64,000 nucleotides of DNA from Synchiropus splendidus (taxonomy: Eukaryota > Chordata > Actinopteri > Syngnathiformes > Callionymidae), in the NCBI RefSeq assembly GCF_027744825.2, contig NC_071351.1, positions 14,831,001 through 14,895,000 on the forward strand, given 5' to 3'. Of the stretch, positions 1 through 12,011 are shown in pieces. A program made the translations under genes and the position numbers. The notes under the pieces are model-generated. The model was not told the DNA's origin. It made no database searches and saw nothing but the letters and a program-made list of their open reading frames with translations. Numbering within the stretch: the first letter of the stretch is position 1; every line of letters starts with the position of its first letter.

Positions 1-2695
1 ATTTACATTCATACGCTTTCACCAGAGGTGGCGCCAAAAACAAATTATTTCAGATTAAATTAGTTTAGATTAGTTTTACCTATATGATACTCTATGAGGT
101 AGAGTAAAAATGACCTGAAATTTCAGTCATGTCTTAATGTGTCTATATAATCTATATCTATGTACCGTAATCCCAAAATGTTGGTAGAGATTACCACGTC
201 TATGATAAAATGATTCAAAGTCTACATCAGTTAATGTTATTCCAGTGTGAACAGTGTGAATTTTACGTTAATTTTTACGTTACGTTTCCCCCCAATTTCT
301 GCATTTTTGTATAAAGCAACTCTCATGGACGCAATGTTTTTTTTTTGTTTTTGTTTTTTGCACCTATATCCAGAAGTAGCCTAGCATGCAACAATGTTTT
401 TGCTCTTCCTGCTAGTCAGATTAAGAGATCACCAAAGAATCATCAGCCATTTAAAAAAATAGACTTGAGTAAAAGTAAATGTATTTACAGGATTCCTATC
501 TTTTTATTTCCAAACATGAGTCTCAACAACACATCACATTCATGCGTGATTCATGTGAGAAGACAGTTTTACGCATGTTACTCTATTTACATTGCAATTC
601 ACCTGAGACCAGTGGACATGGAGACAAAAGATGGTTTCAAAAGAAGCAAAGCGTGGCTTGAACAGAATGTTTTCTTTCTGCTCTTCAAAACTCACATTTT
701 CTAAGCACAGTATTATAAAATAGAAGCTGTAATACGAGCACTTGGTTTTCTTCCATTTTATGCCAACTCACAATGTTCCAATGAGCAATGACGAAGCTTA
801 GTTTTATGAATTATCATTTGCAGAACACACCTCTTTTGTTGCATACACACCACAAAACTTCGGGTGTAAAGACTCCGACACATTTACATTCAGCTTGTTC
901 ATGTGCAACACTCTTAACACGGAATACAACACCTAAGTGATATTAAATTATCTTCATCTTAATAGTAAATAGTTGTAATTATAATGTGTATTCGGGCTTT
1001 GTGACTTAAAGAAAGTATTTGGTAAGAAGAAGAATGAATTGGTTTTAGAAGTATTTTCATTAAAATCATCGCTTCAAGGCTACGGAAACTGAGCCAACTA
1101 TGGGGACAGTTTCTGCTGTATTTAAAGGGAATTAAATGAAACAATACACAGCTGCATAAACAGAAAGTGGAAACAGCAAAAGACACATTACACGAAACAC
1201 ATGTTAAAACATCTCCGAAGCCTCCAGCATTAAACTGGATGTTGACTTGAGCGCAGTGCCAGCAGTCTTCTGCCCTCCTCATTTGACATGATTTCATTAC
1301 TATTTGGCGTATAAACGTACATCTACATACAGCATGCTAAGACATGGAGTCCCTGCACTCGTGTTTCGCTAATGTTCAGTAGAATACAGCAGGAATATAC
1401 AATCACGTACTTGCAGTGTTCCTCGTGTCAAAAACAGCTTCACAGTTTGTCAGTGCGCTCCGCAAAGTCCATCCAGAACAAGTCTGGAAGTTCAGTCTTT
1501 GATATGTATGGGCTTTCAAACCTGGCAACCTGGTAGGAAAAGCATTTATTTTGGCTTTGACAGTGACTTTAACCCTTTCACCTTTGGTTGAGACGTTCTT
1601 ATGATCCTCCTGCTTCAGTTTGCCACTCTTACATATCTTCCACTACTGAAAATAAATACTATCAGCTTTTTTTTACATGTAAAAATTGCATTTATAACTC
1701 CATTTCAACTTGCTTCACTGGTCAGCGCCAGTCTTTTAAATCACAGTTTAGAGTTTGCAGCATATATGGTCTGTTTACGTGAACAACAGACAGTCCATTA
1801 CTAAGTTACTACTAGGTCATCAGCACAGCTGGGGTTTATCGTCCGCGTCGGTCAAAGAAACCAAAATCAGTCTGCAACTTGAGAAGTTGGATGAGGTTTT
1901 GCCCCATTTTTTTCCTTTAGATGAGTGAACCAGCAACTCCTGTTGTAGTTTCACAGATGCATCCTGAACCCTTCACAAAACATCAATATACATTGAATTT
2001 AAATTAGAGGTGGGACTTGATGATAATATAAATCATAGAAACATAATTATAATAGAAACGAATTGCTTTTTATCTGATCAAATCATAGTTGAATTGTTAC
2101 CTCTAAGCTTAAACATCAGGATGGAAGTGATGAGAAAAGTCTTTTTGGCTTTTGAATCTTATTTATTCATCTTCATCAGGGATGATTTTGTTTGTGACAC
2201 CGCTGGAAAAAGGTGGATTGAAAAATTGTTCCCTGGAAAGAATGTTTACATGTGACTTATCTGTTTTTTCACCAAATAATTCTATTTTTCTGGAATTAAT
2301 TCATCAAAATATGCCCCACCCTTCATTTGAATATGCATTTAAAGGGCTCACCTCGATGGCCAGGTTTGATCTTCTGGCCCCCACCAGGAAGTGAGGTTCA
2401 ATATTTGCTCTTTTCTGATGTGAGAGGAAATAAAACATTTCATCTTGCACCCATCCGAACCCTTTCAGAGCATTTACAAACTGACAGTTGCTGAATGAGA
2501 AAGTAAGGTGGCGGATAAATAGATGGAGGCTGTTGTGAACTGACAGGCTAATGTATGTGAAAATGCTCAATTGAAATATGAGAGCGCTTTCGTGGCTGGG
2601 AAACTATAAAATGTGAATTACAATGTCTCATATATATATGGTAATAAAATCATGGTGATATGTTTAAATTGCAATTAAAAATGTATATATTTTCT

Positions 2696-2722
2696 TATAT
2701 ATATATGTATATATATATATAT
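2696..2722. repeat. (TA)n microsatellite
   Basis: Nearly pure alternating T and A, interrupted once by a G, within AT-rich intergenic DNA. Confidence 0.85.
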
Positions 2723-3566
2723 AAAATGTAATTGCATCTGCTAAGTCTTTGGCTTGCGATGTTTGCTTGGTTTGAGGAAGAGTACTTTTCAAGCCAGGTG
2801 AAACCTTCAGCTCAGGCCCTCCCCCACGGGCTTATAGACATTAACATGGCAGCGTTATGTTTATATAAATATATGCTGTGTTTTTCTAAGGATACATAAA
2901 TCCTGAGCTAAATAGGGTAAGACTTCTGCAAGGTAGATCACGTTGCGCCGGTGATTGAGTGTAAATTTATTCTTGAGCAATCACTGCCAAAAACCGGAGC
3001 AGCGACTCCAGTCTGACTGCTGGCAGCAGAAAAACACATGCTGACATGGTTGTTTTGCATAAATTAAGCAAATGATTCTTTCAGTCGTCCAAAGGAAAGG
3101 GTGAAAAGTGGTCTTGCAGTTATTATTCTGAAAACTGCAGCGACGTGCATTCTGTGCGTTGAAAAAAAAAGTGGCGCGATGATACCGGCAGTGGCAGCTA
3201 TCAACACATGGCGGAGCAGATTTAATCATTCTTGTCCCTCACTGGGACCTTTTTTTTCTCTTTTTGTGCGCTTTCACTTGATAACTTGCCTGGGGTAGTG
3301 CGAAACTTTTTTTGTTTTGTTTTGGCATTGTGTTAATGCGGCTAAAACTGCTTTGTCACTAGTATATATTTTTTAAATTTAAAAAAGTTCAATGAGGCAC
3401 ATCATAAAAATATACATTCGGCATGCAGTCTGAAATGCTTTTCGATCCACCACAAACCTTAACGGACAAATCTGCTTCAGGAAATTGTGAGAATGCAATG
3501 TGAAAGATTTTTGGAAATGATGAGATCCGCTGTTTAAAAATCTGGTAGATGCTAGTGGCAATCTAT

Positions 3567-3572
3567 TTTATT
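3567..3572 (-). other. Candidate polyadenylation signal of the opsin
   Basis: TTTATT on the plus strand reads AATAAA on the minus strand, about 720 bases beyond the opsin stop codon. It is the nearest canonical hexamer I noticed. The motif is common by chance in AT-rich DNA, so this is only a candidate 3' end. Confidence 0.3.
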
Positions 3573-4294
3573 TCCACTCATAATAGTTTTTTTTTTTCTC
3601 GCCTGAAACAAAACACACTGCAAACAAAGCAACTGAACAGATGTGAGCTTCATGCTGTTGTTGTCTTATTACGCATGCAATTGTTTGAGTTTCTGTGGCA
3701 AGCTGATCAATATTGGGCCACAATGGTCTGAGTGCCTTTGAAGAAAATGGCAGCTGGTTTTGATTCAAAACAATCTCCATTAGACTGGATGTAATGGAAA
3801 GAGCAATTAGAGACTTATTTCAAGAGTAGTTTTTCCTGAATGGTGCCCATTTTTCCTGAGGTAATTGTCGATGCAGTGTTGTCGCTACAGGTGTCAATGC
3901 AGTGGTGAGGCGACATTGACAAACTTAAACGGTTGTCGGCAGCACACTGGTGCCTTGCTCATAATGTCAATGGCAAAACAAATAATGAGGTATTTAGAGA
4001 TGAATGCGGTCGCTTGCTATGCTTCAAAAAACATGGCTGCCATTGAACGATTTCTGTCATAAATTAGAATAAAATTGGCACTTTTCAGTCTTCCATCCTC
4101 AGAGAAAAATAACACATTTAGTACAGTACTCAAAACAAACGCATTAAAGGTAGGGAGTAGATCACAGGCCTGCTAGATCTGATACCACTGCTTTAGTTGA
4201 TCATGCTTCTTCAGTCTGTGTTGGCTTTTGATTCGGTATTGGCAGTATAAATATTTGAGGCTTAAATATATATCTTTTCTCCAGTCAATACATC

Positions 4295-7200
4295 TCAGAG
4301 GAAATCGCTCTGCAACTCGTTGGAGAGCTGACTGACGGCGACCTCGCTGTGTTGCGACCCTTGGAGAATCCTTGCGGTCTGCTGGAGCTTGTAGTCAGAG
4401 TAGTTCCTTCTATTTTGTGTGTCACTTTCAATGCAGTGTTTGCATGTCTTGTCTGGTAGTCCGTTGGAATACTGGACTGAATTGGACTCCTCTTGGTGTT
4501 CGGGTTGACTGCACATCCCCTTCTGAGAGGTACTTTGCTCTAGTAAGCATCCGCAGATCGTCCGTCGGCAGTGGGCCACGTCCCGACAAAGGGACTTGCG
4601 GAAGTTAGGCTTGAAAACTAGGTAAACAATAGGGTTGTAAAGTGTTGAGGACTTTGCAAAGATAGCTGCCATTGCAAAAGCCAGCGGTGGGACGGCTGTG
4701 GTGTCCCCAAATGCTGCCCACATTGATACAATAGCATAGGGACTCCATGCTGTCAGAAAGCCAATGCATACCGCCACAGAGAGCTGGGGGAAAAAAAGGA
4801 GAGTTACTTTTTGCCGTGAGGAATACAAAGACTGATTCTGTTCCGGAACTCACCTTAATAATGAGAGTATGTGCATTGGCAATCTTGTTCTGAGGGGACA
4901 TGTGCTGCTGCACGGCCTGGCGGGAGCCGCGCACAGTCATAAGGATGAATATATAGGAGAGGAATATTACAATGCAGGGCACGATGTAGCAGAAGAAGAA
5001 GAGGCAAATGATGTAGCTCATAGCTGCCGAGTTCTGACCGGGAGCATGCCAGTTGATACAGCATGCCGTACCATATGGTTCAGCCCCGTACTCCCCCCAA
5101 CCGGTGAGGGGTCCTATGGCAAAGGCTCCAGCGTAGACCCAGACTCCAGCAACCAGCAGGTGGGCATGGCAGTGAGAGAACTTATTACCTGAGTCGATAT
5201 GAAATGAAGAAAGGGGAGAGGTAGCAAGAACAAAAGTCATCAGTAGCTGGTAGTTTTTCACAAAATGAAAGCAACATTTTTGACATTTTGACTGCGCTGT
5301 GGGCAAAGTCTGTATGTATGGGAAAAGCCTCAGGGATCTGTGGGTGAAGATCGCAACCTCTTCTATTGCTCTCCTCCATTGGAATCTTTAATCAACATTC
5401 CATGGACAGTTGGGGCTAACTTGAGTGTAAAGACTCAGACTCATAGTCACAAATTTGTGACAATCCTTGACAGAAAAATGAGGAGTCTTAGCCTTTGTAT
5501 CTTGAGGCATCTCATGATACCATTTGACTTGTGAGTTTGTCAAGAGGAATTCGTCACATCGCACTGGACAATGGGACACCATGTTGAAACAGGCCATAAT
5601 GATTCGCTAGAGAACATACAAGGCCCCAATTCTGCATTCGCTCTGAGTCTTTGTGGATTAACACCAGCTCCTGCGGTTCAGTCCAAAGCTACGGTTGGAT
5701 GATTAAGCCATATTGCATGCTTTGACCTGCAGATATCTCAGGTGTCTTTTGACATTTTGCGATGTCACCTGTGCCTTCAGTATTAGTTGTTCAAGCGGTA
5801 TTCCAAGCATTCAATCTTATTTCTGCCTTTCTCAAGTTCAACCAAAGATGAACTCAATCACTGGCAGAAAGTCTTGACCCCCACTCTGAACAGGTGAACA
5901 GATGGCCCCGTATTAATGCCAGCTCTGCTGAATAAACCTGTGTGTGATATCTCTGAAATGCGTTTTTGCACTTTCCACATCCTGCATGCTAAATTTGCAC
6001 TGGCAACTTTGGGGAAAGTGTTGCAGTAAACCCAACTGGATGCCTATAAAAGGACAAGAACATATTTCCAGCTCCGCGTCACATCAAAATCTCATTTATT
6101 GTCTGACTATTTTCCTGTGACACCTGAATCTCATGTAATCATCTTTTCACAACACCACACATCCAGATGATGTTCCCTCGTTGTCAGCTTCCCCCTGAAA
6201 CCCTTCCAGTTCTGGATGAAAACATTCTCTCTATTAAACTCTTCATCCTTCCACACAAAGCCATGGTATTTGTTGTCCATGTTCTCACAGGCATTGCTTT
6301 CACGCTACACAACTGAAGTTAGCAGTCCTTTCTTCTAATTATTATTGACATTTTCATTATATTGTACTTCCATACAATACCTTCTGGACTTGTTTGTACA
6401 AGGTTGCTTCAATAGTTGAATGCGTTTCCCCTGCAGCTATCTCGCAGAATGAATGTGAATTGTAGCACATGCAGAAAACAGAATCTTTTCTTTTCCACAA
6501 TGGCTTGATTCATGACACTTATTGGTCAGTCCATAGGTTGTGAGATGGCTTCATGTTTTTGAATGCTCCTGCTCTGAAAACTGGCCTCATGACCAGCTGT
6601 AATTTGGGTTTCCATGTGCACACCTATGAGGATGACTGCAACTTATGCATCAAAGATTTGGTGCAAGAGCAAAGAAGGCTGAAGTGGGTGTTGTTTATGT
6701 TTGGGTCGAACCCAACACAAGAGTTGTTCTTGTCAGACACCTCCTTTCAAATGTTGTGGTCACTAGAGGTGAACTACCAGGAGAGTCATGCCTCCTTGAC
6801 CAGTGGAGTCGTTTGATGTGTGTGAGTCAGCAGGTTCCAGGCAAATTGTGTACTTTTCTCAGAGGATTTTCTGGTAAGCATCACTCCAATGCGCATAATT
6901 ATTTGTCCTCATTTGCATTTCAAGCCGCTTTATTTGTGAAGCTTGGGCTCTCCTGGGTTTTTTTCACTTTGAATGATGAACTTTGAGACAGAGTGGCGCT
7001 TCAGTAACGCGGCTTTGGTCGTCTTTATGCCTTGCTGGGTTGCTGTACGCTGACAACTCTATTTTCAACCTAGACTCAACACTTTTGCAATGTTCAGAAC
7101 TGGCAATACCATTTAAGCTGAGATGGATATTTTAAACAGTGGGCATAAGAATGACTGTTCTAATGCTCTTTAAATGAGGTTGTTGGTTGCAATGCCCTTG

Positions 7201-8871
7201 ACTATTCTGTATGACCTTGTGGAGCAGATTTTAATTATCTTCTGTGCAGATTTGAAATGCTGTAATTGGGAGGAAATTATTATGTATTTATTTGTACATT
7301 AAGTTATTCCTAAACATCATTATTATTATTATTATTTTCTTTGATACCCAAACCCTTTGTGGCTGATATTTGTTGCAAGATGCATCAGAAAACTCTCACG
7401 TATTTGAGAAAAGTCCGTCATTGCATGTAATACCAATGCTACAAAGATCGGATTGGATTCCTGGATAATCTTCTTTGTAGTTGTGCAGTGGATTTAGTTT
7501 CAAGGAAAACACTGAAGGTCAGAGATTGAGTTTGAATCCCTTTATAGTGGCACAAAGTCTGAACGTGGAACACGGTGGTGATGTTCCTTTCAAGGTCAAT
7601 GATCAGTCTTTGGTGAACTCCATTCATCACGATACTTCATACGCTGTTTATGCATGATGTGTCCGATTACATTGCAAATTAATTTGATCTTCTTGTTGTC
7701 AGGATCTATTATCTTTAGCCTCTTGTTTTTCAATTAAACCATCAACTGTCATGTAGAAAGCAAATACTGTTCGCATCAGTGACATGAAGAGAGACTCAAA
7801 TGCCCTCAACTTCATCATCCTGGCCGCTTGATACTGCAAGACCCCAAGGCTCCATCACTGAGCCTCATTAATATTTTCTTTTCCCATTTAGCTGCAGGGA
7901 AGGACATGAAGACAGCAGTTGTAGTTCAGGATCAATACAATTAGTACAGGACTTCAATTAAAAGGATTTCACCGAACCTCTGACTTTCTCTTTGATTCCT
8001 GCGGGTCTCATGTCTTACCGTAGTTTGGGCAGCATACTTTGAGCCAGCAGACGCTGGAGAGGACTGTGAGGTTTGTCAGGCTGCACAGGCCGAACAAAAC
8101 CCCACAGAAGGCGTAGACAATGCAGGTTGTCTTATTGAACAGCCACCTCAGTTGGAGAAACAAGGAGAACACGAGTGAATATTACAGAACAATCACTCTC
8201 AAATGGTTCCCAATGGTTGAGAAAAATCAGAACCTTGAAATAGTGAAATTTTCTGGGAAGAAAAAAGAAAAGTCATAGAACAATATCAGTCTGCGTTTCA
8301 TTTCTTTGATGCAAAATAAAATGTTCCTATCTGGATGTTGTCGAAGCACAAAAATATGAGAAGAACGTCGCACAAAAGACACTCTGGTTTCCCATCCAAC
8401 TCCCATATCACTGCCTCGAGTTGAGTTTAACTGGGGGTGAAAATGGAATCTATAGCTTAACATGGAGTTGATGCCATCTAAGAGAAATGAATAGAGCATT
8501 AATGGGCTAATGTAAATGATGTTAGTGCTGTTGTCACTTACATGTGGTAAAATGCAGAGGGGATTGCCAGAGGGAATAGAGATATGGTCATTCCCAAATC
8601 ACTGATGGACAAATTAACCACAAATAACTCGGCTGGCTTCAGGGAGGATTTCTTTCTATAGGCCACGAACAGAAGGATCCCGTTCCCCGCCACTGACAGC
8701 ACACCTGGAAGACAGTTCAGATCTGTGACACAAACCAAAATGTTTTGATTTGAGCACACGGTTTACGTGTTTCTGTAGCTTACCAAAAATGGTGTAGATG
8801 GTCCCCATGATGAAATCATTGTCTTTGGATATACTGGAGGTTAATATAAATGTTTCGGAGGCATTTCCCAT
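4295..8871 (-). CDS. Opn5-group (neuropsin-like, Opn5L1-type) opsin, five exons, 400 residues
   Basis: Retinal-binding light receptor of the Opn5 family, a seven-helix G-protein-coupled receptor. Exons: 8871-8784, 8704-8542, 8146-8019, 5188-4854 and 4783-4295. All junctions are GT-AG and the frame is continuous. Seen: an N-glycosylation sequon at Asn3, GNG in helix 1, NLSISDLG in helix 2, the disulphide Cys92, and TAWSPYA in helix 6. The retinal lysine is Lys282 (rhodopsin 296) in FAKSSTLYNP, followed by NPIVY and a cysteine-rich tail (CRRTICGC). Numbering matches bovine rhodopsin minus 18 up to loop 2. The counterion site Glu181 is present (Glu163), while position 113 is Tyr, as in OPN5. Loop 2 has Cys169-Cys170; the second equals Cys188, a reported Opn5L1 hallmark. 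The E/DRY motif is replaced by V116-C117-W118. Intron 3 (5189-8018) holds only an ATT run near 7.32 kb. A good splice acceptor abuts the ATG, so an untranslated first exon is likely. The zebrafish-style number (opn6 to opn9) is undecided. Confidence 0.93.
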
Positions 8872-11800
8872 CTGGAAAGAAACAGATGCTGGTTTTACTC
8901 TTTACTCTCGAAAATAATTTCCAAGTTAACCATGCTGCTTCTGTAACTGATGTTTTTTTAGTCTGAGTCAGTCAACCCTCTGAAAATCCTGTGATATATC
9001 CATATAATGCCAGAATAGACTATTCTTATTATGAAATTCAGCCAGGTCCATCACATTGTCTTCCACATGAGCTTTGTGAAAATGCCACAGGAAGGGCAAC
9101 AATAGCAAAAAAAAAAAAAATCAGTTGGCTCATGATGTGGCGCTAAAAAAAGGTGACGCATCACCTTAATTTTCACCATCACAAAAAAGGGACATTTTCA
9201 CATTCGGGTCACACACACACACACACAAAAAACAACAACAACAAACAACAATGCAAGTTTTGGATGGACTGTTGGTTCTTGAGAACAGGTTCATTTATTA
9301 CATGTGAGCCATTTATTTTTGAAACCTCTGAACTCTACAGCAAGATGATATAAAATGATGGACATATATAGCTACATTTGGCTCCTAAGAGTTGGACTTA
9401 ATAAACAACCCATTTGTCCAGAAATTTGAGGACAAATTTCTGTTTCTTTTTGAGTGTGTGGCTAATTGTACTTATACTGCATAACTTGTAGAAGATATTG
9501 ACCAGTCAGTTTTATGGCCCGCGGCTCCATCTGCGGTCTGTGAGTTTAATAAGTCCTTATTAAATGTACTGCTGACAGGCTGGTAGGAAGCTCCTGACAA
9601 AACTGACAAAAAAAAACAAACAAATAGTGAGTCACAGTGAGTTTCTCCGTCTGCATTCTTTTCTGAAGCTACAAGATAGTTACCTCTCCTTCACTAATGA
9701 ATGGTGCGATTCTCAAGTGTTTGAAGTAGTTACTGTTCAGTTGAAAGTCTCTCCTAAATTGAAGATAATATTGATATGTTTTCTCAACGTGAGCTCCCAG
9801 AGAAATGGCTCTCGAGTTACTTTATCCCACCCTGCGGCGGGATAACATAAGAAGCCAGTTAAAATCTCTCTCTAATCTTCAGAATTTTAAAATATTGGTC
9901 AGTATTCATTGGCGTCTATTGCCTTTGACTATTCTCTGTGTATTGAAAGATCATTGATTCAGAAGTGCTATATTTAAAAATACATATTTTGCAGTTGTCA
10001 ATTATGTCTTGCCATCGTCTGTACAAAGACAATTCCCGGGCCCACAGAAGAAAGGATGACGAGAAAACAGACAGGCTCAAGGAAATCATTGAGGGCAAGC
10101 GAAGGGTGGCAGGAATCTTATAAGAGGAGTTGTCATTGTCAGGAAGGATAGATTGAAGCAGTTCACTCAAGCAAAGAGGAAAATGTTCCCATCAAAAACT
10201 CAGAGGGAAGGGAAACATCCTGCGCACATACAGGAGTGAAAGAACGTAGTATTTGATTTTTGTCGCTCTCAGTTTCCCTCTGTGGGTGTGAATAACAAAA
10301 TGCCTTGACTAAGTGCTTTTTTTTTTTTAAAGACTTCTCTCTGGTAACCATCAGCAGAGTCCAAACTCGGCTATGCAAGGTCAAATCCTCCTCCACATCC
10401 AAGGTATTAAATGGTGCCCTGAACTGCTGCGTTTTAGGCATCTTTCTTTTTTAAGATGTGACACTCCGCCATGCATCATTTACACTCAAAGACTTCTGAA
10501 AAGAAAGACCGACAGAATCCAAAAACTAGAAGGACTAGATCGCCTTAAAAGGTGTTAAATCAATTGGTACACTGGCGGAGCCGGAGTGCTATTGACAGCC
10601 GGCCAGAAACATGACGGTGAACACTGGCAAGCATGTAAGCAAATGTTCTTCTTAAATCCATCACTGGTTTGTTTTGCTAGTCGCATTCAAGGGAGTCAAT
10701 TAACAATCGTTGAACATGCTGGTTCATAATAGGAAGCGAGGAGGCGAGTGCAGGCAGGGTTGGACAGAAGAGCCTGTCTGGGAATATGTAGTCAACCTTG
10801 CTGTGTAACTAGGAAGGGCAGCATTTGAAACAAGCCTCTCAGAGGGACGGCTCACATGGCAAAGTTTGGAGACAAAGTTGGGGAGGACAGACGACTTTGA
10901 CACGTATTTGACACGCATTGGGACAGAGGAGAACAGGACGTCAGCCAATGAGGTTCAGGATGTTCAAGGAGAGAATGGTCGTTTCAGCTGCTGAGGCAAG
11001 TGAAATATTAGGAAGATGCCTGTCATGAAAATGTCTTGCCAATCATAATTAATCTTTCAGACTTGCAGTTGTTATGGTTTTAAATGTCCTTCTAATTCAT
11101 CTTGCTCTATTTCACCAGTTTAATGAGGACTGACTTAATCCAAAGCTCTTGTATTCATGATTAAAATAAAAAAATAAAAATAAAAAAAGCAACAGTGAAG
11201 TCCTTAGCATGCAAGCTATTAGAAGATGAACTGTCTCATCTGAGTTAGCTCAAATATGTGCAAAGATTTGGACACCAAAGTGCTGAGGACATTTTAAATC
11301 AAGCAGCCAAATGTTGAGTAAGAATTTTAAAATGCTTCCAACTTAGCTGCGATAGAATTAGAGCTGTTTCACGCTCCAGCATGCAGAGAAAAAGAAGGGT
11401 GTTGCGATGAGTAAGCATGGACCTGATATTTATCTGGAAGCCAGCAACAGCAAAAAAACATGATTATGTAAACAGGACATGAACTAGTTCTGGAAATTGC
11501 GGGAAAATGCAAGATGCAGTTCCCACAATGATCTTCTTCACAGAACAAACATTGCTTCTCTGTGTAGATAATAAACACTTGATCAATATTATGGTTTATT
11601 CTAAGCTCACATCATTGGGCCACTGAACACATGTATGTTTTTAAAGGTGACCTCACTGAAATGCTCACAAGTTTGGGTAGCCGAGTCATTGATCACATTA
11701 AACGGTGCAGGCATTTTAGCTGTAGCAGGCCAGAAGCAGTTTTGTGTAGCAGCAAATTTGCTCTCACTTTGTTCACCTCACTTTTGACATCAAGGTGTTT

Positions 11801-11980
11801 TTCTAATGAAATGTTTTATGAGCAACATTCCCTCTGGCCACCTCTGAACAGCTACCCTGGGAATGGTGCTTTCAAAGTGTTTCTGTCCTCTCTTCCATCA
11901 AAAAGTTGCCTGACTAGAGCTTCCACAAAACACTTCCGCTTCTTCCTTCAGTTCCTCACTCCTTCCTAGAAAGCTTGTAG
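8872..11980. other. Non-coding spacer upstream of the opsin
   Basis: It should include the opsin promoter and probably an untranslated first exon, because a pyrimidine tract ending in CCAG lies directly before the ATG. I could not place the transcription start. It also contains a short CA run (about 9209-9226) and A-rich tracts. No coding exon was recognised. Confidence 0.5.
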
Positions 11981-12011
11981 AGTCGTCTTAAAAAGCATAT
12001 TTAAGACGACT
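11981..12011. repeat. Perfect inverted repeat, 12-bp arms, 7-base loop
   Basis: The arm AGTCGTCTTAAA (11981-11992) and its exact reverse complement (12000-12011) flank AAGCATA. There is no transcription unit around it that would make it a terminator, and it is shorter than a typical microRNA precursor stem. Confidence 0.8.

Larger units (their letters stand above)
1..4294. other. Non-coding flank downstream of the opsin gene
   Basis: AT-rich DNA with no reading frame that looks coding: frames are short, cysteine/phenylalanine-rich and unrelated to any family I recognise. It contains a TA run near 2.7 kb and should include the 3' untranslated region (UTR) of the minus-strand opsin, whose stop codon is at 4295. 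No RNA gene or transposon terminus was recognised. Confidence 0.6.
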
